Counted from the stretch's first letter, positions 1 to 13,322 are shown. The stretch: DNA of 64,000 nucleotides from Rhodeus uyekii (GCA_037043235.1 JAWRVZ010000057.1:3207501-3271500); one strand, 5' to 3'. The notes: generated by a model not told the origin, from the letters alone. Numbers and translations are program-made.

Positions 1-88
<88 letters not shown>

Positions 89-110
89 ATATCTATATAA
101 CTATCTATAT
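1..110. repeat. (CTAT)n tetranucleotide microsatellite
   Basis: An almost perfect CTAT run fills the first 88 bases and then decays into CTATATATAT-type sequence. The array probably continues left of the window, so its true length is unknown. Confidence 0.95.
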
Positions 111-1154
111 ATATGATCTGGAAATAACATCATAATTTTTATTTTCATCAAGAGGTGCATCAATTTTAGGTGAAGATCTTGTGTTGTCAATGCAAGAGTT
201 CATCACTCTGTAAAATCTCCTCCAGAACATCCCAAACACTTTCAGTGAGTTTAAGGTCTGAACTCAGAGCTGCAGATTCATGAGTGAAAATGATTCTTCA
301 TTCTTTCACAGTTTGAGCTGATGAATCTTCCTGGAAAATCATCATGATGTTTCTTCATACATGGTTGTTTAAGAAATGAAAAGCTACTTACTCCATCAAT
401 TATGGTTAGAAGAACTGTTGTCAAACATATAACATGCTAGAAACATAATAATCTCTGCAATAATGATCCAATCATAGACTCTTAAGCATCAGCCTATTTA
501 AATCCAACTAATGCCTAAATGTTTTGACTGTTCAACAGAGAACCAGTATAAAACATTTCGAGCAACATGATATTAGCAATTGATAACGTAGGGAACTGCA
601 GACAACTGTGCATAATCGATTGCAATTTGATTAAAAACAATGAGAAATTGATTTTGTGATGTGCACACGAGACTAGATGATGTGGAGGTTGAGCAAAATG
701 TTTTGAGAATTTCAGTTGTGATCTGAGAAATGAACCAAAGCGACTGTAAATCAAAAAGAAGTGACCAAGAAACCACTTGTTCAGAGATCTGATCGTTTTG
801 AGAGAAAACATTCTCATTCAAGAAATTGAGCCAAAGTGAGAAAACTGGATTTTAATTGAACACTTTCAGTAGTTATACAGTAGAAAATTGTCTTTAAAAA
901 CAATTGTATTTGTCACAACCAGAGATTCACAACCATCTTTCCAAGTAGTTATTACTGACAATTCAATGTTTATGATTCCCTTGAAACAATTAATTTCCAT
1001 TTATTTTTTCAAATGCTGATGCTTACTGGATATGGATGTTTAAAACTCATTTTATGAAGATTGCACTCATGTTTCAGAGCTCATAAAATATTTGACAATG
1101 GAGCGCAAGTATTCGCTGAAGAAATTTCCATTACTGGTTATATGAATTTGAAAG
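111..1154. other. Gene-free stretch, no recognised feature
   Basis: AT-rich sequence. The open frames on the minus strand (about 515-821) are short, overlap in two frames and match nothing I recognise. Bases 190-360 (gttcatcactctgtaaaatc onwards) recur in altered form at about 26930-27080, so this is partly a dispersed repeat. Confidence 0.5.
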
Positions 1155-1799
1155 TGTGGTGGCAAAATCTTTTATCAATTCTGAATAAGAGACAAATATC
1201 CCAATTGTATTTGTCTCTTACCAGACCAAACTCAATTGCCACTTCTGTTCTTTTCTGGTTCCAGTGGTGTCTCCTCTGGGCCCCTGCGGTCGGCCCCTCT
1301 CTCTCAACCTTTGCGAGGTAGGGCTGAACCTATTTGGTTCAGGATGGCCAGTCACCGTCCGCTCCGGGTCCAGAAGAGACAACCAAGGAACCCTTCTAAC
1401 AGCGCCAAATTGTGGTGGCAAAATCTTTTATCAATTCTGAATAAGAGACAAATATCCCAATTGTAATTTTAAAAGGTTTATTTTCTTGCAAGAAAAGGCC
1501 AACAGTCATACTGACATCCGAAGTTGCCCTGCAGAGTGTTAGAGAGAAGGGAGGGCTGCTTCGACACTTATATCTCTAGTCAAGGCTAAAGACTGTTGTA
1601 ATTTTCCATTCCTTATCAGGGACACATTACCCTCTCTATACCTCAAGCGTATTTCTTCAGATTTATTATATTTTACTTACTAGTTCTACAGAATAAAAAT
1701 ACAATTAATGTCACACAATAATCAATAATGTCAAGAAACAAAACATAATCATATATGAGCAGGAAAGAGAAAACATATCATTTATAAAATTCCATCACA
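1155..1799 (-). mobile_element. LTR-retroelement remnant: LTR plus a short leader
   Basis: A 55-base segment beginning tgtggtggcaaaatc occurs at 1155 and again at 1411. Read on the minus strand, about 1799 to 1411 starts TGTGATGG and ends CCACCACA, the TG...CA form of an LTR. It is followed by ATTTGGCGCTGTTAGAAGG, which looks like a tRNA primer-binding region, and about 200 bases of leader. A second copy of the LTR 3' end then closes the block. I could not find a convincing target duplication, so this may be a rearranged remnant. No gag, pol or env reading frame is present. Confidence 0.4.
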
Positions 1800-2970
1800 A
1801 TTGTCCGCAACTCAAAAAAAGACAAGAAAAAGAAAGTAGTTAGTAGCACATTTTGACAAAGTGAAGCCTAATTCCAATAACCCAGTCGTGTCAATATTCT
1901 CTGTTTGTTGTCTATAGATCTAACGTGTGCTCTTGTGGATTCAGCATAAAGGCCAAACAACAGGAGTGAAATGCAATCAGCTTCATTGACAGGCTCATTA
2001 GTCCCCAGCCAGACAGGAAAGATCCCGATCCACAAGCAGAACCGCACTTCATTATCCCAAGTCTCTCCCGGCAATGAAGGTTGTGAAGAACAGAATTTCA
2101 GATTACTTCTTCTATAGACTATGTATCATCCAATCATGGTTCAATATGGAAGGCAGCTTGTTGACAAGAGCTTGTTCTGTTTCTGGGAATGTCTGCTTTC
2201 ATAAATGATGAAACTTTCACCTGAAAATTCAGATTGATGTGCACTAAGTTTAGGCATATTCAGGCTTTGAGGACTTTTGAGGACTCTTTTCCGGCCAGTA
2301 AGAAACCACCTAGCAACAAGAATAGCATAGCAACTGCATATCATCACATAAAAAACAACATAGCAACACCCTGACCACCACACGCTCTTTATGTCATGTA
2401 TTCATCCCCTGTTTCTATTTGTCCACTCTGCTCTTTGAAGCAGCTGCTGCATCCATCCATCACGTCTGTTATCGATTAAAAGTCAGTCGACCTGGATGCG
2501 TATCTTCTTTAGTTATAATTAGACGTTATGGCTGTATACTGAAAGCTTGATTCTCCCATTAGCAGCTGAAGAGAAGAATGGTGATGTCAGCATGGCTATT
2601 TCCCACGATGCACCATTCCTGTGCTTGACATCATTCAGCTCATTGCCACAGGAAGCAGCTTCAGCAGAGATGGTCTCATTATTGGGATATATCCATGGCT
2701 GCTATTGGAGAAAGTGTAGCTTGGATCACGTGTGTTTTGACAACCAACCAAGCTTGGCGTCACTGAATTTCGTTCAAAGTAGCGCGGGCCATAAAAATTA
2801 ATGGGAAGAGCTGTAAACTGAATTGTATCTTTTACACATTTATCTGCGGCTTCTCTTATAAAGGCTCATGCTAAGTTCTGCTCTGGTTTCATAGTCAGTC
2901 GACTAAAATGAAAAACTACTCACAACGGAGTGACGAGGCCAAGAACACTAGCGCTGTTAAACATGATAAA
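1800..2970. other. Gene-free stretch, nothing recognised
   Basis: Short open frames on both strands lack splice context or recognisable protein content. I see no repeat boundaries here. Confidence 0.4.
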
Positions 2971-3914
2971 CAGTAATACCTCGGTTTACGAGTTTAATTC
3001 GTTCCAAGAGCGAGCTCATAAACCAAAATGCTTGTACACCAAAACAAATTTCCCCATAATAATGCACTAAAAATCAATTAATTCGTTCTACACGACCACA
3101 AATGCCCATTTTAAATATTTTCTTTGGTTTTATCCTATTAATTCCAGTTAAAATCATAACCATTAAGTTCTCATATAAATACTAATTAACAATTGACAAT
3201 TAAACTCTAAAAATAACAATTTACTGTGATGCAGTAATAGTGCAGAAAACAAACAAAGTGATAATCCAGAGTGAAAGTCGTGGAACATGTGAGATGGAAG
3301 ACGGGGTGCCCCGAATGAACGAACACACGGGAGCCGCGAACGAACGAATACATGGGAGCCGCGAATGAACGAACGCACGGGAGCCGCGAACAAAAGCGGG
3401 GAGATAGGCAGATGATGTGACAATCAGGTATGTCAGTGCTCAGTGACCACATACATACAGGCAGAACTAGGTTCATGAATTCAGTTCATGAATTCATGAA
3501 ACGTGACAGTTACTGCTTAGAGGTACTGTACGTGTATATTTCACTACGTGAACAATAGCGATAACAATTAATTAATGTTAACAACAGGAGGTAAAACCGC
3601 TGTAAATCACTTACTGTATAAAAGTATCACTGTGGTGAATGATGCAGCCAAACCATGCAATGCTGAGAGAATGAAGGAGTTAAGGGGTGATAAAGGGGTT
3701 GGAACCGCATGATTGTGTTATGAGAGGCTGTGTTTAGGACATTTCCAGTAAAAATGCGCGTGACGATGCTGAGTGTTAGGACTTTTCCACACAAAAATGC
3801 GCATGGGTGAGGGCAATTTTTTCTCGTACACCGATACAATGCTCGTGCACCGATACAATGCTCGTACACCAATTTGCTCGTATACCAAGTCGCTCCTAAA
3901 CCGAGGTATTATCG
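2971..3914. mobile_element. Tigger-like (Tc1/mariner superfamily) non-autonomous element, copy 1
   Basis: The left end reads cagtaatacctcggtttacg and the right end ctaaaccgaggtattatcg, giving terminal inverted repeats of about 20 bases with a Tigger/pogo-like start. The interior has degenerate repeated units (cgaacgcacgggagccgcga type) and no transposase frame. The same element is present in the opposite orientation at 27173-28132. The right terminus carries a small mutation (TATTATCG instead of TATTACTG). Confidence 0.75.
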
Positions 3915-5930
3915 TATACTATAAAGCAAAACACTAATGTTACTGTGAGTTTGTTTCACATTCAGCATTGTATAATTAATGAAATAGTTCAACATAAGTT
4001 CTGTATAACAACTTAAATGTGGTGGGGTAACCAATTTTTTTCAGTCTGTTAGGTTTGATGTTTTGGTTTGTTTACTGAAAGCATAATTTAAAGTTGTGTA
4101 TATAATGAACACAACACATTCGACTTGTAATGTGTAACTTTAAGTGTAATAGACATGCTTTAAGTGTAGTAGTTGTATAGGTAACAGAAAAAACAGCAAG
4201 ACTCACTTTTCATGTTGGGGCGTCGTGTCTTGTGACAGACCAGATAGATAACCTAAAAGATATCAGTTTTAGTGTAGATTCACAGGTAGAAGGGCTGTCA
4301 TTTAATTCTCTTCATGTTGTATTTGTCAACATTTATTAATCCACCATGCTCAGAAAGTAGTCTTTACAAACTGTACAAAAAAACAAAAGAAAAAAGTTGT
4401 AAACAGCGTTATTGAATAGTGGAAAGAATGTCACAAAAGAACAGAAGGAAGGATTTCAGTATTATTATTCTTTATAGCTAATTGTCTCTTTATTTACACA
4501 CTTTTGTAGTAAATTGACCTCTTGAATTTACTTTTTGTGCAAACATAATTCCCGTATAAAGATTACGTTTGAAAGTTGTTCATATCCTTTAAAACAGTGT
4601 GCCATAGTCCTAAATCTGACACAAGTGTAAATGTGTACAAAGATTTGTAGCACATGCCGTTGATGGTTATTCCAACTGATTTGAAGTGCGCCAGAGCTGT
4701 GGCTTTATTTGAGTTAAAGTGCATGGTGATAATAGTTGAAAAGCATACTTTACTCTTTCATGTCAAGTGGGATGTTCTGCAGACGTTAAACACATTAGCA
4801 AAAGTATTTTGAAATCTTGGTTTGTCAAAAGATTAAGTTTAGTCATAAAAGTGTCTTAAATGAAAGGTCTGTGTTCGTCACACACACACTTTCACATGTG
4901 AGGAAAAGCACGGACTGCTTTCTTGACAACATCCAGAGAGACGTCTTCGCCTAAAAACAAAACACAGCTTGTAAAAAACGTCCAAATTACTCATGAATGT
5001 ATTTTACATTACTTCCTTTAAGCTCTCAAAGAAGAGTCTTCACCTTAAAACACAGAGTCCAACAAACAAAATGTGAACAGCGTTGTCTGCCATTTGAACA
5101 AGATGTAATAAAAACATAATTTACAAGCTTTTACAATTGCTCACAAATTGTGTATTTATTAAATGTGTATTTATTAATTTTCAATGTATGCTGTGTCCTC
5201 TTTCTTAGAAATTTTGAATTTGACATAGGTGTTTGGGACACACACACACACAGCATTTCCTGTATAAAATTATGTTTGAAAGTTATCCATATACCCTTCA
5301 CTAGAGTGCAAACTTTTGTATCACAGCGGTGTGGCACAGCCTCTGACAAAATGTGTTGCCATGTAAAAAATATTATTCGCAGAGATTTTAGCACAACTAT
5401 TTGGACACACTATCTAAAGTATAATGAAGTATCTTGAAGTATTATCTAAAGTATCTTGAAGTATAATCCGTTTTAAAATGACGTCCATAATATATTCTTT
5501 TTGTATGAACCTTTGCCTGGATCAACACAAAGATTTGTGACTTCAAAGGCTCCGACCTGTGAAATATTACACCAAGATTAGATTTCTTGAGCATTGTGTG
5601 ATTTCACATTGCACATCAGGTCAATCATTTCAAATGTAGCTTTGTCAAAAGAAAAAGAAAACATTTAAAAGGTTTTCTAAGTGAAATGATGTTTGCCGCA
5701 AACACATCCAGAGTTTTTACTTCTTGTGTGAGCAAAGCATTCGGCTACATTGATAATCAGTCCTGAAGAAATAATGCTGTTCTCAGACTGTTTTAAAAAA
5801 ATTATAGAATGAAAATAAAGTCAACTTTTTATTTAAAGAGAATAGACAACATGCCTTGCTTTTGTGGCACACATGTATAAATGTTTAAACATTTAAAATC
5901 GTGTCTTATTTTATGTGTGGCCATTTTACT

Positions 5931-5931
<1 letters not shown>
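3915..5931. other. Gene-free AT-rich stretch
   Basis: I see no exon, RNA gene or clear element boundary. Related phrases recur (cattaaacgtttgaaagttgttcata and similar at about 4560 and 5270; fragments on aagatttgtgacttcaaagg), suggesting an old internally repeated element, but edges cannot be set. Confidence 0.4.
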
Positions 5932-5976
<45 letters not shown>

Positions 5977-5981
5977 TGAAT

Positions 5982-6034
<53 letters not shown>
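5932..6034. repeat. (CA)n microsatellite, interrupted
   Basis: Two CA runs are separated by a short ctaatgaatg interruption. Long Thr-His open frames across it are artefacts of the dinucleotide repeat. Confidence 0.95.
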
Positions 6035-6040
<6 letters not shown>

Positions 6041-6458
6041 TTATTGTATCAAAATACAAATTTTAGAACGAAAAGAAATACACGCAACAACTCAGTTTGC
6101 TCAGTTTGAAACGTACCACTAATTACATACGTACCACTCTCTTGATTCAGGAATGAAAGTTCCTCAACAAATCTCAGAAAAACTCAAATCAGCCTCGCCA
6201 CCTGGAGCGAAGAAATCCTTTTTAAGTAATGCTTCATTTAGAAACAAATGTTCTTAAAAATAATGATAACTGTAAATAATAAAACATACTTACCGTTAAG
6301 ATAGAAAGCCATCTTCCCTTGAAGCACACTAGTGTTTCCAATAATAATACTTGCCGTGGAAAAAAAGTAATTTGAGAAGGACTATTTGCTTAATCCACAA
6401 ACACAAATGTTTTTTGGTTTGATACGAAATGACTTGACAGGGTCGAAATTAAAAAGTA

Positions 6459-7088
6459 CAGTAGTACCTCAAGATACGAAAGGCTCAACTTACGGAAAAT
6501 CCAAGTTACGAAAGCAAAGACGAAATTTTTTTACTGCTCTACATACGAAAAGTTTTCAAGATACGAAAGGTTTCTGAAAGTCCGAGATTCGCCCCATAAC
6601 AATTTTGAAACTCGCGCCGCACGCCGCCATCTTAGTTATAGTAGACTCGCCACCATCCTCCTGCTCTCCCATTGGTTCCTGATGCTAGCCAAGCCATGAG
6701 ATCCTTCTCTCTAATTGGACAGCATCCCTCCCATCATGCATCTTCTATACGTACGTGCTGGCGTGCTTTAGCTCAGCCACTCCGCACCAGAAACTTTACA
6801 TTTTTTATGTGTTTTCGTAAAGTTAAGTGTACGTAGGTACGTTATCTGCCGTTTGTCCTCCTCCTCCTCTGCCGCCACTTTCGGAGATAGCCTCACTCGA
6901 AAGGTAAGCTTCGACATTTTACGTTATTTCATTGTTTATAGGTCAATTTAGCTTTATTATGAAATTTAATGGGGTGTTTTTGGAGGGCTTGGAACGGATT
7001 AGCCATTTTACATGTAAAATGTGTTCCAAGATACGAAAAACTCATTATACGAAGGCCGCCTCGGAACGGATTAATTTCGTATCTCTGC
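6459..7088. mobile_element. Tigger-like element fragment
   Basis: The left end is TA followed by cagtagtacctcaagatacg. The right side carries ggaacggattaatttcgtat, the inverted counterpart of the left subterminal region, but the last bases are degraded. Several gatacgaaa units repeat within it. It is related in style, though not in sequence identity, to the 2971 and 27173 elements. Confidence 0.5.
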
Positions 7089-8944
7089 GTTTAATTTTTC
7101 ACATAACCGGACATCATATCATGAAACCATATGGCGCCACTTACCTGGTTCATACGGGCCAGTCAACATAACACTTCTATATCAGACCATTAAACCTTTT
7201 TTTGACACAAGGGACCATTTCAAATCTGGGATGACAGGGGTCATCAATCAATTAAAAAGTGACAGAATGTCCATGTTAACACTACTCACAAGGTTATGTA
7301 AAACACTAAGTTCACAAACACAGTCGGTTATGTCTGTGAACTTGAAGAGCAGAGAAAGAAATTACATGCGTATATTAGATTTGTGTATTAAAGTTAAAGC
7401 GGTGTAATATACAGTACACACTGCACTGTTAATATTAATCAGACAACAAAACAGAAAATCACTGAATAACTTCAGTAGCTTTAATAAGAATATATTTCTT
7501 GAATGCTTACTTGAATCCTAACATTTAGTTTAAGTAATTAACCCATTAGATGGAGAAAAGATAAAATGACAATAACAATTTGTGAAATGTTGTTCCAGAA
7601 CAAAACAAAAGATCTCAAAAGAAGATATTTGCGAGCATATTTACGGGATCAAAACAACATTGTGCAACAATTGGCTTCCATTCTGAGGCCAAAAAGACTA
7701 ACAAAAATACACTGAGGTGCTTTACAAAAACAAATTATTTTGTGCTTCATAGAAGGTCATACAGGCATGAAACGACAATATAATGAGCAAATGTGTTCAT
7801 TCGAACTTTGACGCATGTGATACTTAATCATGTAATTCACATGAAAGCACTGTGCTTTCTCCTGACACTGATTTCTTCACCAAACTTGATTCCTCTTGAC
7901 TTCACTAAACCCAGCTGAGTCACCGGATCCTGGGGATTATTCAGCACAGCCGTCAGATTCAGTGAGCCCCAGTGATTCACTCACATCCTGTGGGTTTCAC
8001 TCATGCAGACCAGTCCCGTCTCCCACATCAGAGCAGGTAAGAAGGGAAGCCCTGCTTCATCAGTGATGAAAATGGAAGCATAAATAGATGGAATGCAGGC
8101 CATGTTACATCAGAGGGGAAGCAGATTTTTCCTTTTTTACATCCTCAGGACGTCAGACCACCACAGAGCAGGATCAGTCCGTGTGGTTGGTGGATGATGT
8201 TGTCTACCTCATCAAGAAGGATTTCACAAGCTGGGCTCAGATGCAGGTGCTGGAAGCGTGTAAGCTTTTAATGCATTAAAAATATATATAATTCTTTTTC
8301 TCATGTGGATGATTTTGTTTTTCCTCACAGGAAACTGATGTCAATGCTTTACATTTGAGGAGTTATTTAATCAAATGACTGAAACTGGGACCCCCTGATA
8401 CCACAGACTAAAACGAAACATGATTTAAAATCGAATCAACAAATTTAGATAATATGTACATATTATCTAAATTTGTTTATTCGATCACTTCTATAAATGG
8501 GTTTCCTTATTCCTTTTTAAATCTTTCCATTAAATCTAAATCTTTCCTTTTAAAATCATGTCTTTAAAAATTTGAATGATCAATAATAATAATTATAGAG
8601 AGTTGATTTAAACACAAACACAAACAGAAGCATTTATTCAGCGCTTAACTCAATTCAATTTATTCTTTTTTAAAGCACATTTAAATACTGAACATACACA
8701 GATTGAGTAAACCAACAATTAAAACAAAACATGGTTAAAGATAAATGGTTAAAGAGTATTTTTTGTTTAATTAATCCACTAATGAAAAATCTGAACCAAA
8801 ATAGATATTTATATGACACTTTCTCAGTACCTACAGTGCAGTATATTAACATTAATAATCTTGAAAAATAAAAAACTTAGACAAATTTGTAAACATTTGA
8901 GCCACCAATTATTATTACTTTTTGAAATGCATTACAGTCTTGTT
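7089..8944. other. Gene-free stretch apart from one exon-like ORF
   Basis: AT-rich sequence with no clear element boundaries. The one item that stands out is the exon-like block at 8149-8259, listed separately. Confidence 0.4.
8149..8259 (+). other. Possible orphan coding exon, unrecognised
   Basis: The block has a good acceptor (tttttacatcctcag), a good donor (GTAAGC) and one open, protein-like frame of 36 codons, containing VWLVDDVVYLIKKDFTSWAQ. The other frames look random. Intron phase would be 1 on both sides. I do not recognise the protein and could not find partner exons nearby, so it may be an alternative exon, a relic of a dead gene or chance. Confidence 0.25.
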
Positions 8945-9912
8945 TAAAGGTACACTATGGTAACTTCTGGCCCTCTAATGGTTAAAAAAACTACATGCAT
9001 TTTGCTCTCATTGACTGTGCAGATGAATATGACCATTCACAACAGATAATGCTTTACAACGAAGTCTGTTGGAGAGCTACATGTGGCAAGTTATCTGTTC
9101 AATAAAACACCTGATTCACCTGTTGAGTAATAATACAGCATGACTGCATCGCTTTCACAACAGTGAAAAAAATCCCTCAGTTTTCGCCACCCCCGAAAAG
9201 CCAAGTCAATGTTGATTCTTGTTTTATTACGAGCTCTGTCACGCTCTCTTTTCTCCAGCAGAGTCTCCTCTGTATAACGGTGTTGTTTAAACATTTGAGG
9301 TTGGAGATTTAGCTGCTCCATGTCAATCTTTCTCACTCGCTTCAAAAAAACAGGACCAACTGACGTCTATTTATAAGAAGAGTCACGCATTGGCGAGTGA
9401 CGCATGTACACAATTTCACAAAAAAAACATCCCAACTGGTCTGAAATATAGCTACTTATTGTCACGGAACGATTAACGGAGGACTCAAGAATGCAGATAT
9501 GGAGAATTTATTACAATGACTAAAAAAACAAACATACAAACCAAAACTGCCTACAAGGGGGAAAACAAACTAAACAGATAAACTGAACAAAACCGAAAAA
9601 ACAAACAAACCGGATGACACGGGGAGAACTGGTACAGGAAACAGCCAAACAGGAAGCACATGCATGGGATGACAACGACACAACGCCAGACAGCAAACAC
9701 TAAGGGATTAAATTGGGAACACATGAGGAAAGGTAATGAGCAGAAACAGTTGGGATCAATAAAGGGAAATGAGGGAACAAGATGGGCGGGGTTATACAAT
9801 AACAAGACACAACAAAGGGGCAGTGTCAGAGCTCTGTCAACCAACACACTAGAAGCCCAAACTGAGGTGACAGAACCCTGACACTTATAATACACTTTTC
9901 CATAGTGAATCC
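8945..9912 (-). mobile_element. DNA-transposon-derived repeat with exon-like ORF, interrupted by a solo LTR
   Basis: The left edge reads aaaggtacactatggtaac and the right side has ttccatagtgaatcc, a partial inverted match. The minus-strand ORF at 9091-9345 encodes a basic segment with EKRERDRARNKTRINIDLAF. This type of R-N-K-T-R-I-N-I peptide recurs in repeat-derived predicted proteins of cyprinids. The LTR at 9460-9883 was inserted into this older repeat. The right boundary is approximate. Confidence 0.4.
9460..9883 (-). mobile_element. Solo LTR with 5-bp target duplication
   Basis: On the minus strand the segment starts TGTCAGGGTTCTGTC and ends GTTCCGTGACA, giving TG...CA ends. It is flanked on both sides by CTTAT (9455-9459 and 9884-9888), a perfect 5-base target-site duplication. 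No internal coding sequence is present, as expected after LTR-LTR recombination. Its first 15-20 bases and its gacagagctctgacactgcc motif are shared with the LTR-like block at 40308-41081. Confidence 0.85.
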
Positions 9913-11470
9913 GGGTGGGAGAAGAACTCATTAGTTAAATGAAAATAAATAATTCACTAAAATTTGAAAGTAGACAAAAATGGTGACCATCATCATTCAC
10001 CTTCACTGTATGGAAAAGAGCAGCTTGGACGTTCTGCTTTTGTGTTTCTCACAAGGATGATTGTCAGACAGGTTTGTAATGAAATGATGACAGAATAAGT
10101 TGAATGTATACATCCTGCATTACCTGTATTCATGTAAGCAAATCTCAACTGCTTAATTGTTTATATCTATAACTGTATTATCGTCCAGCTCTAATCTGGA
10201 TAAATGTGATTATAATGAAGATATAAAACAGGGGTGTCCAATTCTGCTCCTGGATGGCCATTGCTCAGTTTAGCTCCGGCTCTAGTTAAACACACCTAAA
10301 CCAGCTACGGTAATCATGTTCTTACTAGGCATGCTACCAACTTCATGAACATGATTCCAACCAAGAACCTCATGTTCCTGGATCAACATCTTTGCTGTTG
10401 CTGGAACAGAATTCTTGTGGCAAGCAGGGTGAGGTCGAGAGCCATGAGAATGGAGCCTCATATCTCATCGAGGAGCTATGAGACCATAAAAGGAGGAGCG
10501 ATGACAGTGAAGAAGAGAGAGGACAATGCATGGAGTATAATTTTGTTTTGTTTATGCATGTGCAGCAGTCTTTCGTTTTGTGTTTATTAAAGTTACCAAA
10601 TGTTCGCCATTTCCCACCTTCTTCCCAGAACAGCATACCTACAATTTCAACCAACCCATCAGATTTGAAGGACAAGTTTACATTTCATGTATGGTTTGGC
10701 TTACAATCAGGGTTAGGTGCTTCTACGTCAGTGTTATTCGCCATGATGCTATGGATAAGGGTTAAGTTTGGGACAGGGATGGGATTATGACTAATGTTTA
10801 GTATAGGAGCGTTAAAATATGTTGGTACAGGAACATGTCTTATTTAGCAAAATCATGCTGAAACCTCCAGACAGGTGTGTTGAGGCAAGTTGAACCTTTG
10901 ACAGCCCTGCTATAAAACATTTTCTGTAAAGCTGCTTTGAAACAATGTGTATTAAAAAGTGCTATACACATAAAATTGGCTGTGCAAACAGAGGTGCCAT
11001 TTCCGATGAAATTTACTTGAAATGTTGAAGCCAATTAAAATGAAAATGAGCAAAATGATATATACAACAGATTGCCTATTGCTTAATTGGCCAAGACTCA
11101 AAAAGGTAACATGTTTCCAAGTGATTAACCAAGAGATTGGACGCACTCTTTCTTAATGCATCCAATTATAACTGTATGTTTCAAAGTCCCTGTAAAATAT
11201 TACACAGATATGTTTGTGATCACTGATAATCCATGCAGCACTAAAACATAAATGCATTTACCCATGCTGAGATTCACTGATTGGACCCCATGCACCTGCC
11301 AGCTGTTTCAACGTCACATTTCTCTAAATGCGCGCCTATACTGTCTCTCTTCTGGATTTTAACTAGGTCAGATGAGCATATTTATTAAAATACCAATTGT
11401 TAAACGCACTGAGGACTCTGGGAGTCCAAATATACAGAACAAACAGATCACAGAGCCTTTTACAATAGCT
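9913..11470. other. Gene-free stretch upstream of vsnl1
   Basis: It contains a fragment of a common fish hAT-type repeat (listed at 10229). The rest has only short unrelated open frames. Upstream regulatory elements of vsnl1 may lie here but none can be identified by eye. Confidence 0.4.
10229..10335. mobile_element. hAT-type repeat fragment
   Basis: The string aggggtgtccaattctgctc, followed by an aaacacacctaaaccagcta segment, matches the terminal portion of a repeat family that is very common in fish genomes. Only one end is visible. Confidence 0.45.
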
Positions 11471-11479
11471 AATAAAGAC

Positions 11480-11815
11480 CCTTGGCCAAATAGATGCGCG
11501 TGCATACGATGGTTAATAGAGTGTTTACTGACACGAACCCCCTAAGAGCAGGGTTGCAAGCATACAATTTGCGCAAACGCACGCGAGGAGCAGCAGTGGT
11601 GTGGTGGTGATGCTCGCTGCATGCCGCATGTCTCGCGTCGCATAGCGCACACACACAGACGGGAGCGGGCTCGTGTCGGCTGGAATCACCTTTACGCGTT
11701 ATTTGGCGTCTAGTAAACGCGACGAATCCGAGGAATTTGGGTTCGACACACGCAAAAGCAGACGGCTCGCGAGCACCAGCACATTTCCATCAGCCTCTGA
11801 ACACGCTACGTGAAG
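11480..11815 (+). promoter_or_regulatory. vsnl1: Likely CpG-rich promoter and non-coding exon 1 of vsnl1
   Basis: This is the only strongly CpG-rich block in the left third of the window (repeated gcgc, cgcg and cgacg motifs). It ends at a textbook donor, GTGAAG followed by gtaagagg at 11816. The coding ATG of vsnl1 sits at the start of an exon whose acceptor ends at 14190, so an upstream non-coding exon is required, and this block fits. The transcription start cannot be fixed; I see no TATA box at a convincing distance. Confidence 0.5.
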
Positions 11816-13231
11816 GTAAGAGGAGATGCATGCGTGCGGATGCAGCTGGGAGAGATTTATTTGCGTGCGTCGCAGTCGTGTTTGTTTTATTTTCCGCTTT
11901 TTCCGTTTAACGCATCGCCGGAGATGAATGGATGAATGCATGTGACTGAGTGAAAAGGTTCTCTCGCATGCATTACGTGGCCTGATTCGAACACTCTGCG
12001 CAGGTTAAGGGTGTATTAGAATGATGAAATTAAATTTGATGCATTTGGAGCGCTGACGGCCACTATTATGAAAGCTTAGTGGTTACTTGTTACTCCCCGT
12101 TTGTTCAGAGACAAACCTTAGGTGTCGTGCCATGAATTTAAGGGATGCACTGATGCTTCTCAGCCTCACTTCAGAGATTTTTGATGCGATTTGAGCGCAG
12201 CGCATGAGGGACTGCGTCTTTTCTGTGCGGGAATGGTCCACGTTCACACTGGTGCAACATTAAAACACATTTACATGATTCATATCGGGACTCTGTATGT
12301 TGGCAAGGAAGGCTGTATGTGTGTGCAAAGCATGTTCTACTCATATTCAAGAGGCTCGAGCGGACGGGATGCCGAATAAACGGCATCTAAACCCATTGCG
12401 CTCTTCATCATTTAGACCTTTAATTCCTGCGTTTAAGATCGTGGACCGTTATTCTGCATCGCTTCTCAGTGGTTTCCCTTCTCAAGGTCATTCGTTCAGC
12501 CATTGGTGCTTGAAAAAGCCCCAGTGCTATTACATAAGAATGACGATTGGGTGGTGGGTAATAATTCCGGACTCTCTTTAATTAAAGCTGCATTCTTCGA
12601 AAATGTGTTCGAGGCTACTCGGTTTTTGATGCAGGAGAGGCTGCAAATACAGACAGACGCTCCACATGGAAATAAAAAGCTGCTCTTCAACCCCTCCCCG
12701 TTTGTAGCCTATTTTACCTGATGCCCATTTACACATCAACTCCTGTGACTTTAATCTATTTAGAGAAACAGAAACACAACACAGCCAGGCTGATTGCAAC
12801 ATTCATATTTTTTTGTAACTTTGTATATTGCGTAGCATTATTGTGTGGAACTAGTTGCAAATATATATTTGAATGCATATTTAAAATCCTTGACATTTAC
12901 TATGCATGACATCATGGTCCTTTCCTTGGATGTGGGCCTATATTGTGTAATGGTCGACCAATACGCATTTTATTAACAGTCAATGCTGATCACTATATCT
13001 AGAGCAATTGATTTCAGATGCGAGCACAAGACTATGTAACTAATGGTAGTTCATGAGATCCACAAATAAATTTGATTCTTTCATCCGGTATTTACTATAA
13101 TATTTAAAAAGAAAATTTAACTGAAGATGCTTTCGGAACTGGCAGAATGTGAAATTACCACATCTGTTTATTGTTAGTTGGCCCAGTTATAAGCTGATGT
13201 AATCATTTCAGTTTTATTTTTCAAATTTTCA

Positions 13232-13312
13232 ACCTGCAACTGGTTGCAACAAAACTATTATGTTGACAAAAGGCTCAATGACATATGAGTTCTTTTGCAA
13301 CCAGTTGCAGGT
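13232..13312. repeat. Short perfect inverted repeat (hairpin)
   Basis: The arm acctgcaactggttgcaa (13232-13249) is repeated as its reverse complement ttgcaaccagttgcaggt near 13295-13312, leaving a loop of about 45 bases. The arm is itself partly palindromic. Confidence 0.7.
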
Positions 13313-13322
13313 CAAAAATAGC

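Noticed and set aside
5901..6122. Thr-His-rich open frames
   Set aside because: They are translations of the (CA)n microsatellite.
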